NCBI RefSeq assembly: GCF_011388215.1
Contig: NZ_CP049989.1
Location: forward strand, 2,108,001 to 2,172,000
Length of the DNA stretch: 64,000 bases
DNA from: Hydrogenophaga crocea
Lineage (GTDB): Bacteria; Pseudomonadota; Gammaproteobacteria; Burkholderiales; Burkholderiaceae_C
Direction of reading: 5' to 3'
Position 1 is the first letter of the stretch. Every line of letters begins with the position of its first letter. Positions 1 through 11,335 of this stretch are shown here, piece by piece. Position numbers and translations under genes: made by a program. The notes beneath the pieces were generated by a model. That model was not told where the DNA came from. It made no database searches and saw only the letters and a list, made by a program, of their open reading frames with translations.

Positions 1-123
1 CAGGTCGGACGCCCTGGGCATTTGCGCCGGGTCCTTGATGCCCGCGATCTGGGCATTGCGCCAGTTCTCCAGCGCCTTCGGGGCCGTGGTGTAGTGGCCG
101 TGGCAGTCGATGATCAGTGACAT
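1..123 (-). CDS. Amidohydrolase, probable 4-oxalomesaconate hydratase (LigJ-like), N-terminal part only
   Basis: Only the first 41 codons are in the window; the gene runs off the left edge. The protein begins MSLIIDCHGHYTTAPKALEN. The HGH motif is the metal-binding HxH typical of the amidohydrolase superfamily start, and the surrounding DCHGHY resembles LigJ, which hydrates 4-oxalomesaconate in the protocatechuate 4,5-cleavage (meta) pathway. It starts 35 nt after the stop of the upstream minus-strand binding-protein gene, so the two are probably co-transcribed, with a divergent LysR regulator beyond. The family call rests on the N-terminus alone. Another amidohydrolase (decarboxylase or hydratase) is possible. 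Confidence 0.6.
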   Translation of the reverse strand, partial: MSLIIDCHGHYTTAPKALENWRNAQIAGIKDPAQMPRASDL

Positions 124-158
124 GGGGTCTCCTTAGGGTGTTCTGGTGTTGGAATGAC

Positions 159-878
159 TCAGGCCGCGGCGGACATGCCCTGGCGCTGCTTGGCGGCGTC
201 GGCCTCGGGCGTGTTCATGAAGTCCAGCAGCGCGCGCACCGCGTCGGCGCGCGCGGTGTTCGCGGTGATGCCCGCGCTGAACACGGTGACGATCTGGATG
301 GCCTCGGGCAGCGGGCCCACGATGGTGATGCCCGACACATTGAGCAGCTCGCTCAGTTGCTGAAAGCCCAGCGCCACCTCGCCCTTGGCCACCAGCGAGG
401 CCACGGGCACGCCCGGGGGCGCCTGCACCGTCTTGCCGGCCACCGCGTCGGCCATGCCCCAGCGCTCGAACAGCTTCTGCAGCGCCACGCCGCTCGGGCC
501 GGTGGAGTAGCTGATGCGCTCGGCGGCCAGCACCGCCGACTTCACGGCCGCTTCGTTCGAGAGGTCGGGCACGGGGCTGCCTTCGCGCACGCAGGCGGCC
601 ACGCCGCTGCGCACCAGGTCCACGCGGCCGGGCCGCAGGTGGCCGGCCGCGATCAGCTTGTCGATCGCGTCGCTGGCGAGGATCACCACGTCGAAGGCCT
701 CACCGCCCGCAACGCGCTTGGCCGCGTCCACACCGCCCACCGATTCGATGGCCACGGCCTGGCCGCTGCGCGCGGTGTAGGCCGCGGTGAGCTCGGCCAG
801 CACCAGGCGGGTGGCCATGGACGAAATGCCCCGCAGGGCGCCGGCTGGGGTGGAAGGGGCGGAAGGGGTATCGGGCAT
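159..878 (-). CDS. ModA-like substrate-binding domain protein lacking a signal peptide
   Basis: A 239-residue protein with the type-2 periplasmic-binding fold pattern of the ModA/molybdate group: GEAFDVVILASDAIDKL, then STGPSGVALQKLFERWG, then a VALGFQQLSEL segment and a C-terminal ALLDFMNTPEADA. I chose the ATG at 878 (MPDTPSAP); an in-frame start at 920 would add 14 residues. Neither start gives a hydrophobic signal peptide, so the protein may be cytoplasmic, unlike classical transport binding proteins. It lies upstream of and probably in one operon with the LigJ-like amidohydrolase, and is divergent from a LysR gene. No permease or ATPase is adjacent. A ligand other than molybdate, perhaps an aromatic-pathway intermediate, is inference. 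Confidence 0.7.
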   Translation of the reverse strand: MPDTPSAPSTPAGALRGISSMATRLVLAELTAAYTARSGQAVAIESVGGVDAAKRVAGGEAFDVVILASDAIDKLIAAGHLRPGRVDLVRSGVAACVREGSPVPDLSNEAAVKSAVLAAERISYSTGPSGVALQKLFERWGMADAVAGKTVQAPPGVPVASLVAKGEVALGFQQLSELLNVSGITIVGPLPEAIQIVTVFSAGITANTARADAVRALLDFMNTPEADAAKQRQGMSAAA

Positions 879-972
879 GACCGCGCATTGTGGCCAGCCG
901 CTCGCTGTGCGAAAACCCACACGTCGGGCTATCAGCTAGAACAAAATCCGATATCTCGAATCCCCCAGCCCC

Positions 973-1878
973 ATGGACCTCAAACAACTCGAATACTTCG
1001 TGCGCGTGGCCGAACTCGGCAGCTTCACGCGCGCCGCCATCGCGCTCGACGTGGCCCAGCCCGCGCTGTCGCGCCAGGTGCGCCTGCTCGAGGTGGAACT
1101 GCGCCAGACCCTGCTGGTGCGCAACGGCCGCGGCGCCACGCCCACCGAGGCCGGCAAGCTGCTGCTGGCCCACGGGCGCGGCATCCTGCACCAGGTCGAG
1201 CGCGCGCGCGAAGAGCTGGGTCGGGTGCGCGGTTCGCTCGCGGGCCGGGTGGCGCTGGCGCTGCCGCCCAGCCTGGCGCGCGTGCTCACGGTGCCGCTCA
1301 CACGCGCCTTCCGCCAGCGCCTGCCCGAGGCCAGCCTGTCGATCAGCGAGGGCCTGTCGACCAGCATGCAGGAATGGCTGCTCACGGGGCGCATCGACAT
1401 CGCGGTGCTTTACAACGCGCAGCCCATGCCCGAGATCGAGCTGCAGCCGCTGCGCGAGGAGGAGCTGTGGCTGGTGCAGCCGCGACCGCGGGGTCTGAGC
1501 GAAGACCCCCCGCCCTCGCCGCTGCCGCTGCGCGCGCTGGCCGAGGTGCCGCTGATCATTCCGAGCCGGCCCAACGCACTGCGCATGCAGGTGGAGGCCG
1601 AACTCGCCAACATCGGCTGCCGGCCGAACGTGGCGCTGGAGATCGACGGCGTGTCGGCCATCCTCGACCTGGTGGCCGACGGCGCGGGCGCCGCCCTGCT
1701 CTCGCGCAACGCGGTGGCCAGCTCGATCCGGCCCTCGGCCTACAGCCTGCGCGGCATCACGCCGCCGCTGCGCACGCGGCTGAGCCTGGCCACCAGCTCA
1801 CAGCGACCGGCCACGCTCACGCAGCAGCAGACGCTGGGGCTGATCGCGGAGACGCTGGAGGCAGTGAGCCGGGCCTGA
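973..1878 (+). CDS. LysR-family transcriptional regulator
   Basis: A 301-residue LysR regulator of normal family length. The winged helix-turn-helix is at residues 2-61 (MDLKQLEYFVRVAELGSF, then AQPALSRQVRLLE), followed by a linker helix and the co-inducer-binding domain to the C-terminus. It is transcribed divergently from the ModA-like/amidohydrolase pair with about 94 nt between starts, the usual layout for a LysR protein controlling a neighbouring catabolic operon as well as itself. By position, its targets are probably the genes to the left and its effector a protocatechuate-pathway intermediate; this is inference. Confidence 0.9.
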   Translation: MDLKQLEYFVRVAELGSFTRAAIALDVAQPALSRQVRLLEVELRQTLLVRNGRGATPTEAGKLLLAHGRGILHQVERAREELGRVRGSLAGRVALALPPSLARVLTVPLTRAFRQRLPEASLSISEGLSTSMQEWLLTGRIDIAVLYNAQPMPEIELQPLREEELWLVQPRPRGLSEDPPPSPLPLRALAEVPLIIPSRPNALRMQVEAELANIGCRPNVALEIDGVSAILDLVADGAGAALLSRNAVASSIRPSAYSLRGITPPLRTRLSLATSSQRPATLTQQQTLGLIAETLEAVSRA

Positions 1879-1891
1879 GCGCGCGCAGCGC

Positions 1892-2758
1892 TCAGATCAG
1901 GCCCGCGCTGCGCGCCGCCGCCTCCAGGCCCTTGTAGTTCTCGGGCCGGGTCTCGATGTAGCGCGTGGCGCGGTTGAGCTTGAGGATCTCGGCCTGCTCG
2001 GGCACCGCGGGCGACAGGCCGATCAGCGCGGCCTTGACCTTGTCCTGCATGGCCTTGGGCATGTCGGCGTGCACCGACCAGTTGTAGTTGAAGTAGCCGG
2101 GCGTGGTGTAGAACACATCGACCGCCTTGGTGTCGACCTTGTTCTCGCCCACGAACTTGCGCCACACCGTGATGTCGAGCGCCGCCGCGTCGACCTTGCC
2201 GCTCACCACCGAGGCGATGGTCGCGTCGTGCGCGCCGCTGTAGGCCACGCGCGCAAAGTCTTTCTCGGGGTTGATGTTGGCCTGCAGCAGGAAGCTGCGC
2301 GGCATGAGGTGGCCCGAGGTGCTGCTCTGCGACCCGAACGACACCTGCTTGCCCTTCATGTCGGCCAGCGACTTGATGCCCGAATCGGTCTTGGCGATGA
2401 ACACCGACTGGAACTTGGTGTCTTCCTCGCGCTGCGCGAGCGGCACCACCTTGCCGCCCGAGCGCAGGTGGGCCTGCACGAAGGTGAAGCCGCCGAACCA
2501 CACCAGATCGACCTTCTTGTTCACCAGCGCTTCCACCGCCGCGGGGTAGTCGTTCACCGGCGTGAATTCCACCTTCACGCCGAGCTGCTTCTCGAGGTAC
2601 TGCGCCAGCGGCGTGAACTTGCGCACCTGCTCGGTGGCGGCTTCTTCGGGGATGGTGGTGACGCGGAACACGGTCTGCGCCTGCGCGCCGAAGGCGATCA
2701 GGCCGGCGGCCAGCAGCAGCGCGCCGCGAACGGGTTGGAAGAAGGAACGAAGGCTCAT
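1892..2758 (-). CDS. PhnD-like phosphate/phosphite/phosphonate-type ABC substrate-binding protein
   Basis: A 288-residue protein from the ATG at 2758 (MSLRSFFQPVRGALLLAAGL). An in-frame start at 2818 would put 20 extra residues before the signal peptide. A cleavable signal peptide ends near GAQAQT. The mature protein has PhnD-type features: KFTPLAQYLEKQLGVKVEF, AVEALVNKKVDLVWFGGFTF, and GKQVSFGSQSSTSGHL followed by DATIASVVSGKVDAAALD. Such proteins bind phosphonates, phosphite or other oxyanions in the periplasm for an ABC importer. No phnC or phnE partner is in the window, so it is an orphan here or serves a distant transporter. It converges on the LysR gene with only 13 nt between stops. 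Confidence 0.85.
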   Translation of the reverse strand: MSLRSFFQPVRGALLLAAGLIAFGAQAQTVFRVTTIPEEAATEQVRKFTPLAQYLEKQLGVKVEFTPVNDYPAAVEALVNKKVDLVWFGGFTFVQAHLRSGGKVVPLAQREEDTKFQSVFIAKTDSGIKSLADMKGKQVSFGSQSSTSGHLMPRSFLLQANINPEKDFARVAYSGAHDATIASVVSGKVDAAALDITVWRKFVGENKVDTKAVDVFYTTPGYFNYNWSVHADMPKAMQDKVKAALIGLSPAVPEQAEILKLNRATRYIETRPENYKGLEAAARSAGLI

Positions 2759-2791
2759 GGCGGCTTCCTGGTGAAGAGAGGAAAGGACTCG

Positions 2792-2835
2792 AAAAAACGG
2801 CCGACGCCTTGCGGACAAGGGAAGGCGTCAGGCCG
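2792..2835 (-). terminator. Rho-independent terminator after the nitroreductase gene
   Basis: Read on the minus strand, GACGCCTT and AAGGCGTC pair perfectly (8 bp; plus-strand arms 2803-2810 and 2822-2829) with flanking GGCC pairing. The hairpin is followed by six T residues (A-run at 2792-2797). It lies 11-54 nt after the nitroreductase stop and before the PhnD-like gene, so it should separate their transcripts. Confidence 0.75.
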
Positions 2836-2845
2836 GCGGCGGATG

Positions 2846-3451
2846 TTACTGGGCCGGCGTGTCGCCCGGCGCCACCCAGTCGGTCAGCACCGCATCGGCG
2901 CGGGGTTTGTGGAACTTGGGCTGGCCCTGGCCCTGCGGCGTGCCCAGCACCATCCAGCCCACCAGGCTTTCACCCGGGCGGCAGAAGGCCGACATCACGG
3001 CCTGGGCGCGCACCTTGCTGCCCGAGAGCATCTTGCCGCCGTAGCCCATGGCATGGGCCGCGGTGAGGAAGTTGCTGAGCGCGCCGCCGAGCGCGATCCA
3101 CTGCTCGTGCACGGTGGCCAGGGGGTGGCCGGCGTCGATGCGCGCGATCACGGCCACCAGCAGCGGCGGGTCGGTGGCGCGCGCGCGGTCGCGCAGCGCC
3201 TGCTCGGGGGCCTTGCCTTGCGCCAGCGCCACCCGCTCGAAGAGCGCACCGAGCCGCTCGCGCGCGCCGTCGCGCACCACGGCGAAGCGAAACGGGACCA
3301 GGCCCGCGTGGTCCGGGGCGCGCAGCGCCGCTTCGGTCATGCGCAGCAGATCGGCCGGGCTGGGCGCGGGGCCGCGCAGGTGGCGTGTGCCCACGGAGAC
3401 ACGCGTGAGCCAGGGGGTCAGGGGATCGGCCGGGCAGGCGGGGGTGTCCAT
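2846..3451 (-). CDS. Nitroreductase family protein
   Basis: A 201-residue protein of the FMN-dependent nitroreductase family. It has the N-terminal helix LTPWLTRVSVGTRHLRGPAP, the stretch EAALRAPDHAGLVPFRFAVV that normally contacts FMN, and the central HEQWIALGGALSNFLTAAHAMGYG followed by ESLVGWMVLGTPQ. Members reduce nitroaromatics, quinones or flavins with NAD(P)H; the physiological substrate cannot be told from sequence. The ATG at 3451 is 22 nt past the coaBC stop on the same strand, so it is probably the second gene of a coaBC transcript that ends at the terminator around 2800. Confidence 0.85.
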   Translation of the reverse strand: MDTPACPADPLTPWLTRVSVGTRHLRGPAPSPADLLRMTEAALRAPDHAGLVPFRFAVVRDGARERLGALFERVALAQGKAPEQALRDRARATDPPLLVAVIARIDAGHPLATVHEQWIALGGALSNFLTAAHAMGYGGKMLSGSKVRAQAVMSAFCRPGESLVGWMVLGTPQGQGQPKFHKPRADAVLTDWVAPGDTPAQ

Positions 3452-3473
3452 TCGGGGCACGGGCTCGCGGCGC

Positions 3474-4685
3474 TCAGCCCAGGCGCTGCGCGATCTCGGC
3501 CACCAGCGCGCGCGCCAGCGAGAGCTTGTCGGCACGGGGCAGCTCGCGCGCGCCCTGCGCGTCCACCAGCAGCAGCGCGTTGTGGTCGAGTCCGAAGGTG
3601 TCGGGGCCGATGTTGCCCACCAGCAGCGGCACGCCCTTGCGCGCGCGCTTGGCCTGGGCGTGGGCCAGCAGGTCGTGGCTTTCGGCGGCAAAGCCCACGC
3701 AGTAGAGCGCGCCACTTTGCGCGCGCGCGCTGGCGGCCACGCCGGCGAGGATGTCGGGGTTCTCCACGAAGGCCAGCGCGGGCACGGCGCCGCTGCCGTC
3801 CTTCTTGATCTTCTGGCCGGCCTCGGTGGCGGGCCGCCAGTCGGCCACCGCGGCGGCGGCGATGAACACGTCGGCCGCGTCGGCGCTGGCCTGCACCGCG
3901 CGCTGCATGTCGAGCGCCGATTGCACGTTCACGCGCTGCACACCGCGCGGCGTGGGCAGGGCCACGGGACCGGCGACCAGCGTCACCTGTGCGCCCGCCT
4001 CGCGCGCCGCCCGCGCGATGGCGAAGCCCATCTTGCCGCTGCTGCGGTTGGTGATGCCGCGCACCGGGTCGATGGCTTCGAAGGTGGGGCCGGCGGTGAT
4101 CAGCACGTGGCGGCCCGCGAGGCGCTTGGGCTGGAAATGCGCGATCAGCTCGTCAAGCAGCTCGTGCGGCTCGAGCATGCGGCCGTCGCCGGTTTCGCCG
4201 CAGGCCTGCTCGCCCGAGCCCACGCCCAGCACCACGGTGCCGTCGGCGCGCAGTTGCGCGAGGTTGCGCTGCGTGGCCGGGTGGGCGTACATCTCGCGGT
4301 TCATGGCGGGCGCCACGATCAGCGGCACGCGCTCGATCGGGCGCGCCAGGCACAGCAGCGAGAGCAGGTCGTCGGCGCGGCCGTGCAGCAGCTTGGCCAT
4401 GAAATCCGCGCTCGCGGGCGCGATCACGATGGCGTCGGCCTCGCGGCTGAGGTTGATGTGGGGCATGTTGTTGCCCTCGCGGGCGTCCCACTGCGAGCTG
4501 TAGACCGGCCGGCCCGACAGGGCCTGCATGGTTACCGGGGTGATGAAGTGTTCGGCCGCTTCGGTCATGACCACCTGCACCGTGGCGCCGGCCTTGATCA
4601 GGCCGCGGCAGAACTCCGCCGCCTTGTAACAGGCCACCCCGCCGCTGAGGCCGAGCACGATGTGTTTTCCCGCGAGATCGCTCAT
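3474..4685 (-). CDS. coaBC: Bifunctional phosphopantothenoylcysteine decarboxylase / phosphopantothenate-cysteine ligase
   Basis: A 403-residue cytoplasmic enzyme of coenzyme A synthesis. It ligates cysteine to 4'-phosphopantothenate (CoaB, C-terminal half) and decarboxylates the product to 4'-phosphopantetheine (CoaC, N-terminal FMN half). The CoaC part shows [16 protein letters not shown], the catalytic His motif [17 protein letters not shown] and the PAMNREMY flap. The CoaB part shows [22 protein letters not shown] chose the ATG at 4685 ([13 protein letters not shown]); the open frame extends upstream but family alignment supports this start. It is divergent from pyrG and followed closely by the nitroreductase gene. 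Confidence 0.96.
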   Translation of the reverse strand: MSDLAGKHIVLGLSGGVACYKAAEFCRGLIKAGATVQVVMTEAAEHFITPVTMQALSGRPVYSSQWDAREGNNMPHINLSREADAIVIAPASADFMAKLLHGRADDLLSLLCLARPIERVPLIVAPAMNREMYAHPATQRNLAQLRADGTVVLGVGSGEQACGETGDGRMLEPHELLDELIAHFQPKRLAGRHVLITAGPTFEAIDPVRGITNRSSGKMGFAIARAAREAGAQVTLVAGPVALPTPRGVQRVNVQSALDMQRAVQASADAADVFIAAAAVADWRPATEAGQKIKKDGSGAVPALAFVENPDILAGVAASARAQSGALYCVGFAAESHDLLAHAQAKRARKGVPLLVGNIGPDTFGLDHNALLLVDAQGARELPRADKLSLARALVAEIAQRLG

Positions 4686-4699
4686 GGGGCGCAATGTAG

Positions 4700-6469
<1,770 letters not shown>

Positions 6470-6508
6470 TACCTGTCGATCGTTTTTTCTGAACCTGAGG
6501 ACCCTTGA

Positions 6509-7795
<1,287 letters not shown>

Positions 7796-7800
7796 CGCCC

Positions 7801-8076
7801 GTGGCCAACCGCCTGATCCCCGGCCTGCTCGTGGCACTGTTGCTGGTGCTGCATGCACAGCTGTGGTTCGGGCGCGGCAGCGTGCCGCAGGTGAAGAAGC
7901 TCGAGCGCGAGCTCGTGGCCCAGCAAAAGGCCAACGCCGACGCGCAACAGCGCAACCAGCAGATCGCCAGCGAGCTGCGCGATCTGCAGGAAGGCCTGGA
8001 AATGGTCGAAGAGCTCGCGCGGCGCGAGCTGGGCATGGTCAAGCCCAACGAAATCTTCGTGCAGATCGCGCGCTGA
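7801..8076 (+). CDS. ftsB: Cell division protein FtsB
   Basis: A 91-residue bitopic membrane protein starting with GTG only 5 nt after the eno stop. It has one membrane segment (residues about 5-22, LIPGLLVALLLVLHAQLWFG), then a coiled coil rich in Gln, Glu and Ala (KLERELVAQQKANADAQQRN), and the conserved tail ARRELGMVKPNEIFVQ. FtsB forms the divisome FtsQBL complex in the inner membrane and periplasm. Gene order eno-ftsB is widespread in proteobacteria and supports the call for this short, GTG-initiated frame. Confidence 0.9.
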   Translation: MANRLIPGLLVALLLVLHAQLWFGRGSVPQVKKLERELVAQQKANADAQQRNQQIASELRDLQEGLEMVEELARRELGMVKPNEIFVQIAR

Positions 8077-8093
8077 GCCGCGCGCCCTCGCCC

Positions 8094-8738
8094 ATGCTCA
8101 GCGTCGCGCTGCTCGGCGGCGAATCCAGCGGCAAGAGCACGCTGGCACGGCAGCTCCATGAGGCCCTGGCGGCGCAGGGGCTGGCCACGGCCCTGGTGCC
8201 CGAGCACCTGCGCGCCTGGTGCGAGGCCGCGGGCCGCGCGCCCCTGGCGCACGAGCAGGCGGCCATCGCGGCCGAACAGACCGCCCTCATCGAGCAGGCC
8301 CGCGCCGGCGTGGTCATCGCCGACACCACTGCCCTGGTGGTGGCGGCCTACAGCGAGCACTACTTCGGCGACCGCAGCCTCTGGCCCGAGGCGATCGCGG
8401 CGCAGCGGCGCATCGGCCTCACGCTGCTCATGGGCCTGGACCTGCCCTGGCAGAGCGACGGCTTCTTCCGTGAGAGCCCTGCGGTGCGCGAAGCCATCGA
8501 CGCCCTGCTGCGGCGCGAGCTGCAGGCCGCGGGCGTGGCCTACCAGACCATCTACGGACAGGGCCCGCAGCGCCTGCGCGCCGCGCTCGCGGCGGTGGCC
8601 ACGGCCCTGGGCCGCGACCTGTTGCCCGACGACCCGGCGCTGCGCGAGGGCAGGGGCCGCTGGCAGTGCGAGGCCTGCAGCGACCCCGAGTGCGAACACC
8701 GTCTGTTTCGCGCGCTCATCGCGCGCCGCAGCGGCTGA
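8094..8738 (+). CDS. AAA-family ATP-binding protein, NadR C-terminal-like kinase
   Basis: A 214-residue P-loop protein with Walker A GGESSGKS near the N-terminus and a VIADTTALVVAAYS acidic strand. The overall pattern (EHLRAWCEAAGRAPLAHEQ, then DLPWQSDGFFRESPAVREAI) resembles the ribosylnicotinamide-kinase domain of NadR, here standing alone. It may phosphorylate nicotinamide riboside or another nucleoside; this is inference. The C-terminus carries three Cys and a His in WQCEACSDPECEHR, which looks like a small metal site and is not part of the kinase core. It begins 17 nt after ftsB and its stop abuts the convergent hslO stop. Confidence 0.72.
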   Translation: MLSVALLGGESSGKSTLARQLHEALAAQGLATALVPEHLRAWCEAAGRAPLAHEQAAIAAEQTALIEQARAGVVIADTTALVVAAYSEHYFGDRSLWPEAIAAQRRIGLTLLMGLDLPWQSDGFFRESPAVREAIDALLRRELQAAGVAYQTIYGQGPQRLRAALAAVATALGRDLLPDDPALREGRGRWQCEACSDPECEHRLFRALIARRSG

Positions 8739-9716
8739 TCAGTGCTGCTGGTCGCTGCCGGGCGGCTGGTTCTGCGCCTGCAGGAAGATCTGCGCAGCGT
8801 CCACCGGGTCGAAGGCGTAGCCCGCACCGCAGAACTCGCAGTTCACCTGCACGCCGCCCTGCTCCTCGATGATGGACTCGACCTCGTCGCGGCCGAGCGA
8901 GCGCAGCATGTTGCCCACGCGCTCGCGCGAACAGGTGCAGGCAAAGCGCGGCCCCGTGTTGCCGTGCAGCGGTTCGAAGCGGCGCAGGTCTTCTTCCCAG
9001 AACAGGCGCCGCAGGATGGTCTCGGCGTCGAGCGTGAGCAGCTCTTCGCGCTTGAGGCTGGAGGCGAGGATGGCGATGCGGTTGTAGTCCTCGTTGCGGC
9101 CGATCTGGTCCTCGTCGCGCTGGGTCGACTGGCCCGCGAGGTTGGCCTCGCCCTGCAGCGGCAGGCGCTGGATCAGCAGGCCCGCGGCCATCTGGTCGTT
9201 GGCGGCCAGCACCAGCCGGGTGTCGAGCTGCTCGCTCTGCAGCATGTAGTGCTCGATCACCTCGCTGAGCTTCTCGAGCTTTTCGTGGCGGTCGCCGAAC
9301 AGCGGCACCACGCCCTGGTAGGGCTGCTGGCCGGGCTGGCGGTCCTTGGGGTCGAGCGTGATCGCGCAGCGGCCCTGGTTGTTCACGTTGACCATGTGCG
9401 ACAGCGGCGCGTCGTCGGCCACCTCGCCGGTCACGGTGGCGGTGGCGCGCAGCCGCAGGTCGGGCTGGATCTCGGCCACCGCGAGCTTCACCGGGCCGTC
9501 GCCCTGGATCTGCATGACCAGCGCGCCGTTGAACTTGATGTTGGCCTGCATCAACGTGGCCGCGGCCGTCATCTCGCCGAGCAGCTCGGTCACGGCCGCC
9601 GGGTAGCCGCCGGCCTGCTCACGGCGCTGCAGGATCTCCTGCCAGGCGTCGGTGATGCGCACCAGCATGCCCCGCACGGGCAGGCCTTCGAACACGAATT
9701 TGTGGAGCTCGGACAC
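8739..9716 (-). CDS. hslO: 33-kDa redox-regulated chaperone Hsp33
   Basis: A 325-residue cytoplasmic holdase chaperone activated by oxidation. The four zinc-binding cysteines are present as CxC (Cys260, Cys262) and CxxC (Cys293, Cys296), in CTCSRERVG and NCEFCGAGY. The N-terminal chaperone domain includes RGMLVRITDAWQEIL and MQIQGDGPVKLAVAE. The chosen start is a GTG at 9716 (VSELHKFVFEG, initiating as Met). It follows the gamma-carbonic-anhydrase-like gene on the same strand by 35 nt, with a possible terminator between them. Confidence 0.95.
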   Translation of the reverse strand: MSELHKFVFEGLPVRGMLVRITDAWQEILQRREQAGGYPAAVTELLGEMTAAATLMQANIKFNGALVMQIQGDGPVKLAVAEIQPDLRLRATATVTGEVADDAPLSHMVNVNNQGRCAITLDPKDRQPGQQPYQGVVPLFGDRHEKLEKLSEVIEHYMLQSEQLDTRLVLAANDQMAAGLLIQRLPLQGEANLAGQSTQRDEDQIGRNEDYNRIAILASSLKREELLTLDAETILRRLFWEEDLRRFEPLHGNTGPRFACTCSRERVGNMLRSLGRDEVESIIEEQGGVQVNCEFCGAGYAFDPVDAAQIFLQAQNQPPGSDQQH

Positions 9717-9732
9717 GGGTTTCCTTCGAACG

Positions 9733-9764
9733 AAAGACCGGCAGATGGCGCTCAGCCGGTCTTT
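9733..9764 (-). terminator. Perfect 10-bp hairpin overlapping the end of the carbonic-anhydrase-like gene
   Basis: Arms AAAGACCGGC (9733-9742) and GCCGGTCTTT (9755-9764) are exact inverted repeats with a 12-nt loop. On the minus strand the 3' arm ends in TTT after the stop codon of the carbonic-anhydrase-like gene. On the plus strand the hairpin is followed by TTTTTC. It could attenuate transcription into hslO. Confidence 0.5.
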
Positions 9765-10276
9765 TTCAAGCCTTTGCGGTAACGCTCGGCGTTTTCAACG
9801 TAGTGGGCGGCGCTGCGGCGCAGGCCCTCGATCTGCTCGGGCGTGAGCTGGCGCACGACCTTCGCGGGGCTGCCCAGGATCATGGAGCCGTCGGGGAATT
9901 CCTTGCCCTCGGTGACCAGGGCACGGGCGCCCACCAGGCAGTTCTTGCCGATCTTCGCGCCGTTGAGCACGGTGGCGCCGATGCCGATCAGCGTCTCGTC
10001 GCCGATCTGGCAGCCGTGCAGCATCACCTGGTGGCCGATGGTCACGCGCTCGCCCACCACCAGCGGAAAGCCGTAATCGGCGTGCATCACGGTGCCGTCC
10101 TGCACATTGCTGTGCTTGCCCACGGTGATGGTCTCGGTGTCGCCACGCAGCACGGCGCCGAACCACACGCTGCTGCCTTCGGCGAGCTGCACGTTGCCCA
10201 TCACCTGGGCGCTGTCGGCCACCCAGGCCGAATCGGCCACTTGCGGGGCAACGCCATCGAGTTCGTACAAGGCCAT
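9752..10276 (-). CDS. Gamma-carbonic anhydrase family protein (left-handed beta-helix)
   Basis: A 174-residue hexapeptide-repeat protein of the YrdA/CaiE group. Repeats of the [LIV]GxxxxI type form a left-handed beta-helix: [37 protein letters not shown], then [20 protein letters not shown]. The metal-binding histidines are in MHADYG and GHQVMLHGC, followed by a C-terminal helix with [21 protein letters not shown]. Members bind zinc or another metal, but many lack measurable carbonic anhydrase activity, so the reaction is uncertain. It is divergent from the DUF455 gene with a 60-nt gap. Confidence 0.88.
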   Translation of the reverse strand: MALYELDGVAPQVADSAWVADSAQVMGNVQLAEGSSVWFGAVLRGDTETITVGKHSNVQDGTVMHADYGFPLVVGERVTIGHQVMLHGCQIGDETLIGIGATVLNGAKIGKNCLVGARALVTEGKEFPDGSMILGSPAKVVRQLTPEQIEGLRRSAAHYVENAERYRKGLKKTG

Positions 10277-10336
10277 CGGGGTCTCCTGCGGATGGGTGTC
10301 GGAAAGGCTGGGGATCGCAAACCTAGAATTGTAGGG

Positions 10337-11188
10337 ATGCCCCCCACCCCATCGCTGCGCCGCGAGGCCCTGGCTGCGCTGTGCACCGCCGAACCGGCCG
10401 ACAAGGCCGCGCGCACGCACGCGCTCTGGCAGCGCTGGCGCGCCCTGGGCGCCGACGACGCCGCGGCCTGGGACACCGCCAGCGACCTCGTGCCCGACCC
10501 CGCCCAGCCCCTGCCCGGCCGGCCCGAACGGCCGGTGCTGGTGGCGCCGCACGCGGTGGCGCAGCGATCGCCGTTCACGCGCGAAGGCCTGGCCGCGCTG
10601 GTGCACGCCATCGCGCACATCGAATTCAACGCCATCAACCTGGCCCTCGACGCGGTCTGGCGCTTCGCCGCCATGCCCACCGATTTCTACCGCCAGTGGC
10701 TGCAGGTGGCGCACGAAGAGGCCACGCACTTCGGCCTGCTGAGCGAGCAGTTGCAGGCCCTGGGCCACGCCTACGGCGACTTCCCCGCGCACAACGGCCT
10801 GTGGGAAATGTGCGTGAAGACGCAGCACGACGTGACCGCGCGCATGGCCCTGGTGCCGCGCACATTGGAAGCGCGCGGGCTCGACGCCACGCCGCTGATC
10901 CAGGCGCGCCTGAAGCAGGTGAACACGCCCGAGGCGCGTCGCGTGGTGGAGATCCTCGACCGGATCCTGCGCGACGAGATCGGCCACGTCGCCGTGGGCA
11001 ACCGCTGGTACGCCTGGTTGTGCGAACGCCAGGGCCTGGCGCCGGTGGCGCACTACCGGCAGCTCGCGCGGCTGCATGCCGCGCCGCGCCTGCGCGGGCC
11101 CTTCAACCTCGAGGCCCGGCGCTCGGCCGGCTTCAGCGAGGCCGAGCTCGCGGAGCTGGAGGGCGCGCCGGCCGAGCGGACCGGGTAA
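10337..11188 (+). CDS. DUF455 family ferritin-like protein
   Basis: A 283-residue protein with the ferritin-like metal pattern of DUF455. Carboxylate/His ligands appear in [17 protein letters not shown], in [17 protein letters not shown] and in [15 protein letters not shown], consistent with a di-iron four-helix bundle. Some relatives are annotated near tRNA-modifying MiaE-type hydroxylases, but no activity can be assigned from sequence. I chose the ATG at 10337 ([15 protein letters not shown]); the longer open frame upstream lies antisense to the neighbouring gene. It is divergent from the gamma-carbonic-anhydrase-like gene. Confidence 0.85.
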   Translation: MPPTPSLRREALAALCTAEPADKAARTHALWQRWRALGADDAAAWDTASDLVPDPAQPLPGRPERPVLVAPHAVAQRSPFTREGLAALVHAIAHIEFNAINLALDAVWRFAAMPTDFYRQWLQVAHEEATHFGLLSEQLQALGHAYGDFPAHNGLWEMCVKTQHDVTARMALVPRTLEARGLDATPLIQARLKQVNTPEARRVVEILDRILRDEIGHVAVGNRWYAWLCERQGLAPVAHYRQLARLHAAPRLRGPFNLEARRSAGFSEAELAELEGAPAERTG

Positions 11189-11335
11189 TACCGAAGACCC
11201 CATCGCACGCGCGCCGTCCCCGGCGGGCGTGGCGTTCATGATGAAACCAGCACACAAGATGCCCGCTTCAAGGAAAACCCGCCTGTGTCGATACCCCCAA
11301 TGGCATAGCATGACCCATCGCCATCGATACCGCGC

